A stretch of DNA of 64,000 nt from Lutjanus erythropterus (taxonomy: Eukaryota; Chordata; Actinopteri; Lutjaniformes; Lutjanidae), in contig CM034599.1 of NCBI GenBank assembly GCA_020091685.1, positions 33,023,920 to 33,087,919 on the forward strand, in the 5' to 3' direction. The translations under genes and the position numbers were made by a program. Below the pieces are notes generated by a model. It saw only the letters and a list, made by a program, of their open reading frames with translations, made no database searches and was not told where the DNA came from. Each line of letters starts with the position of its first letter. The first letter of the stretch is position 1. This document shows positions 63,562-64,000 of the stretch, piece by piece.

Positions 63562-64000
63562 TTTTTGGCTTTTTATTGTTGACCCATGGTCTTCTCCTAT
63601 GCACTTATAGACCAACAAGTGTACAAAATATGTTTTATTTTCTGTGTCATGGGGAAGTACTACACTACCCACAATTCTGAAGTGTAACAGCAAAGTCTCT
63701 GATTGGTGGAGCTTGCTATCACCATGGAACCGGAAGTTCAGCTAGCTAGATAGCTAACGCAAGTTGTACTCATGTTGTTATGCTGCAGTTAATATATAAA
63801 AACTATGGTGTATTGCAACACTGTTATTAACAATGTAAACACTGTAATAATGACAAAAGTTACATTTAAGAAGAAGTGGTATACTTCGCAGTGGTTTATG
63901 GGATGAGTAGTTCCTTCACTTTTAATATTATGTAGACCATCTTGTATTTTTGCCTTTTTTCTATTTTCCTTTTTTTGCACAGAATCAAATGTTTTCATGG

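Larger units (their letters stand above)
32731..64000 (+). other. arvcf intron after exon E (to window end) or intergenic
   Basis: More than 31 kb follow without a recognisable arvcf exon. I searched by eye for the Arm-repeat words expected next, such as ELLYQPEVV and GALQNLSAG, and did not find them. The stretch holds the repeats listed separately and one unexplained minus-strand reading frame (58768-58992). Segments 34300-35600, 40400-41700, 45200-46600 and 53400-55300 show neither clear repeats nor genes. Some of these could be conserved non-coding sequence, which only an alignment could tell. Confidence 0.55.

Noticed and set aside
1-64000. tRNA, rRNA, CRISPR, bacterial operons, phage or integrase systems
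   Set aside because: No cloverleaf with A/B boxes, no regularly spaced identical repeats with unique spacers, and no prokaryotic gene organisation was seen. The window is ordinary vertebrate intron-rich DNA.

Overview
This is vertebrate nuclear DNA, most likely from a teleost fish and probably a percomorph. It is AT-rich, has almost no long reading frames, carries many CA/GT and other microsatellites, and is full of short dispersed repeats of kinds typical of fish introns. I see no bacterial, organellar or viral gene organisation.

The only gene I can name is arvcf (ARVCF, a p120-family armadillo catenin), on the + strand. Five internal exons are visible, all with GT/AG borders and compatible phases: 12656-12839, 24863-24980, 25112-25283, 29038-29055 and 32659-32730. 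Together they give 564 coding bases (188 codons) from the central Arm-repeat region. Neither end of the gene is in the window. The introns between them are about 12.0 kb, 131 bp, 3.75 kb and 3.6 kb. At least 12.6 kb lies upstream and at least 31.2 kb downstream without another arvcf exon that I can recognise.

The most informative part is the 18-nt microexon at 29038-29055. It matches in position, length and peptide character the optional exon C of p120-catenin. It can be skipped in frame and splits a lysine-rich, NLS-like loop. Its upstream flank has a TGC-repeat next to the acceptor, a CU-rich tract and about 100 nt without any AG, which together look like neural microexon control.

The rest is intron and, possibly, intergenic DNA. 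It holds an approximately 350-bp non-autonomous transposon-like family with termini like gggctgcaac (about eight copies or fragments), several elements with terminal inverted repeats (32065-32513, 42281-42992, 55344-56102), and dispersed repeats present two or three times. There are also simple-sequence tracts, a perfect 19-bp hairpin (37863-37905), a 62-nt segment present twice at 60/62 identity, and one unidentified exon-like reading frame on the - strand (58768-58992). I found no convincing new multi-gene system. The candidates worth checking are the microexon splicing module, the minus-strand frame and the 62-nt duplicate.
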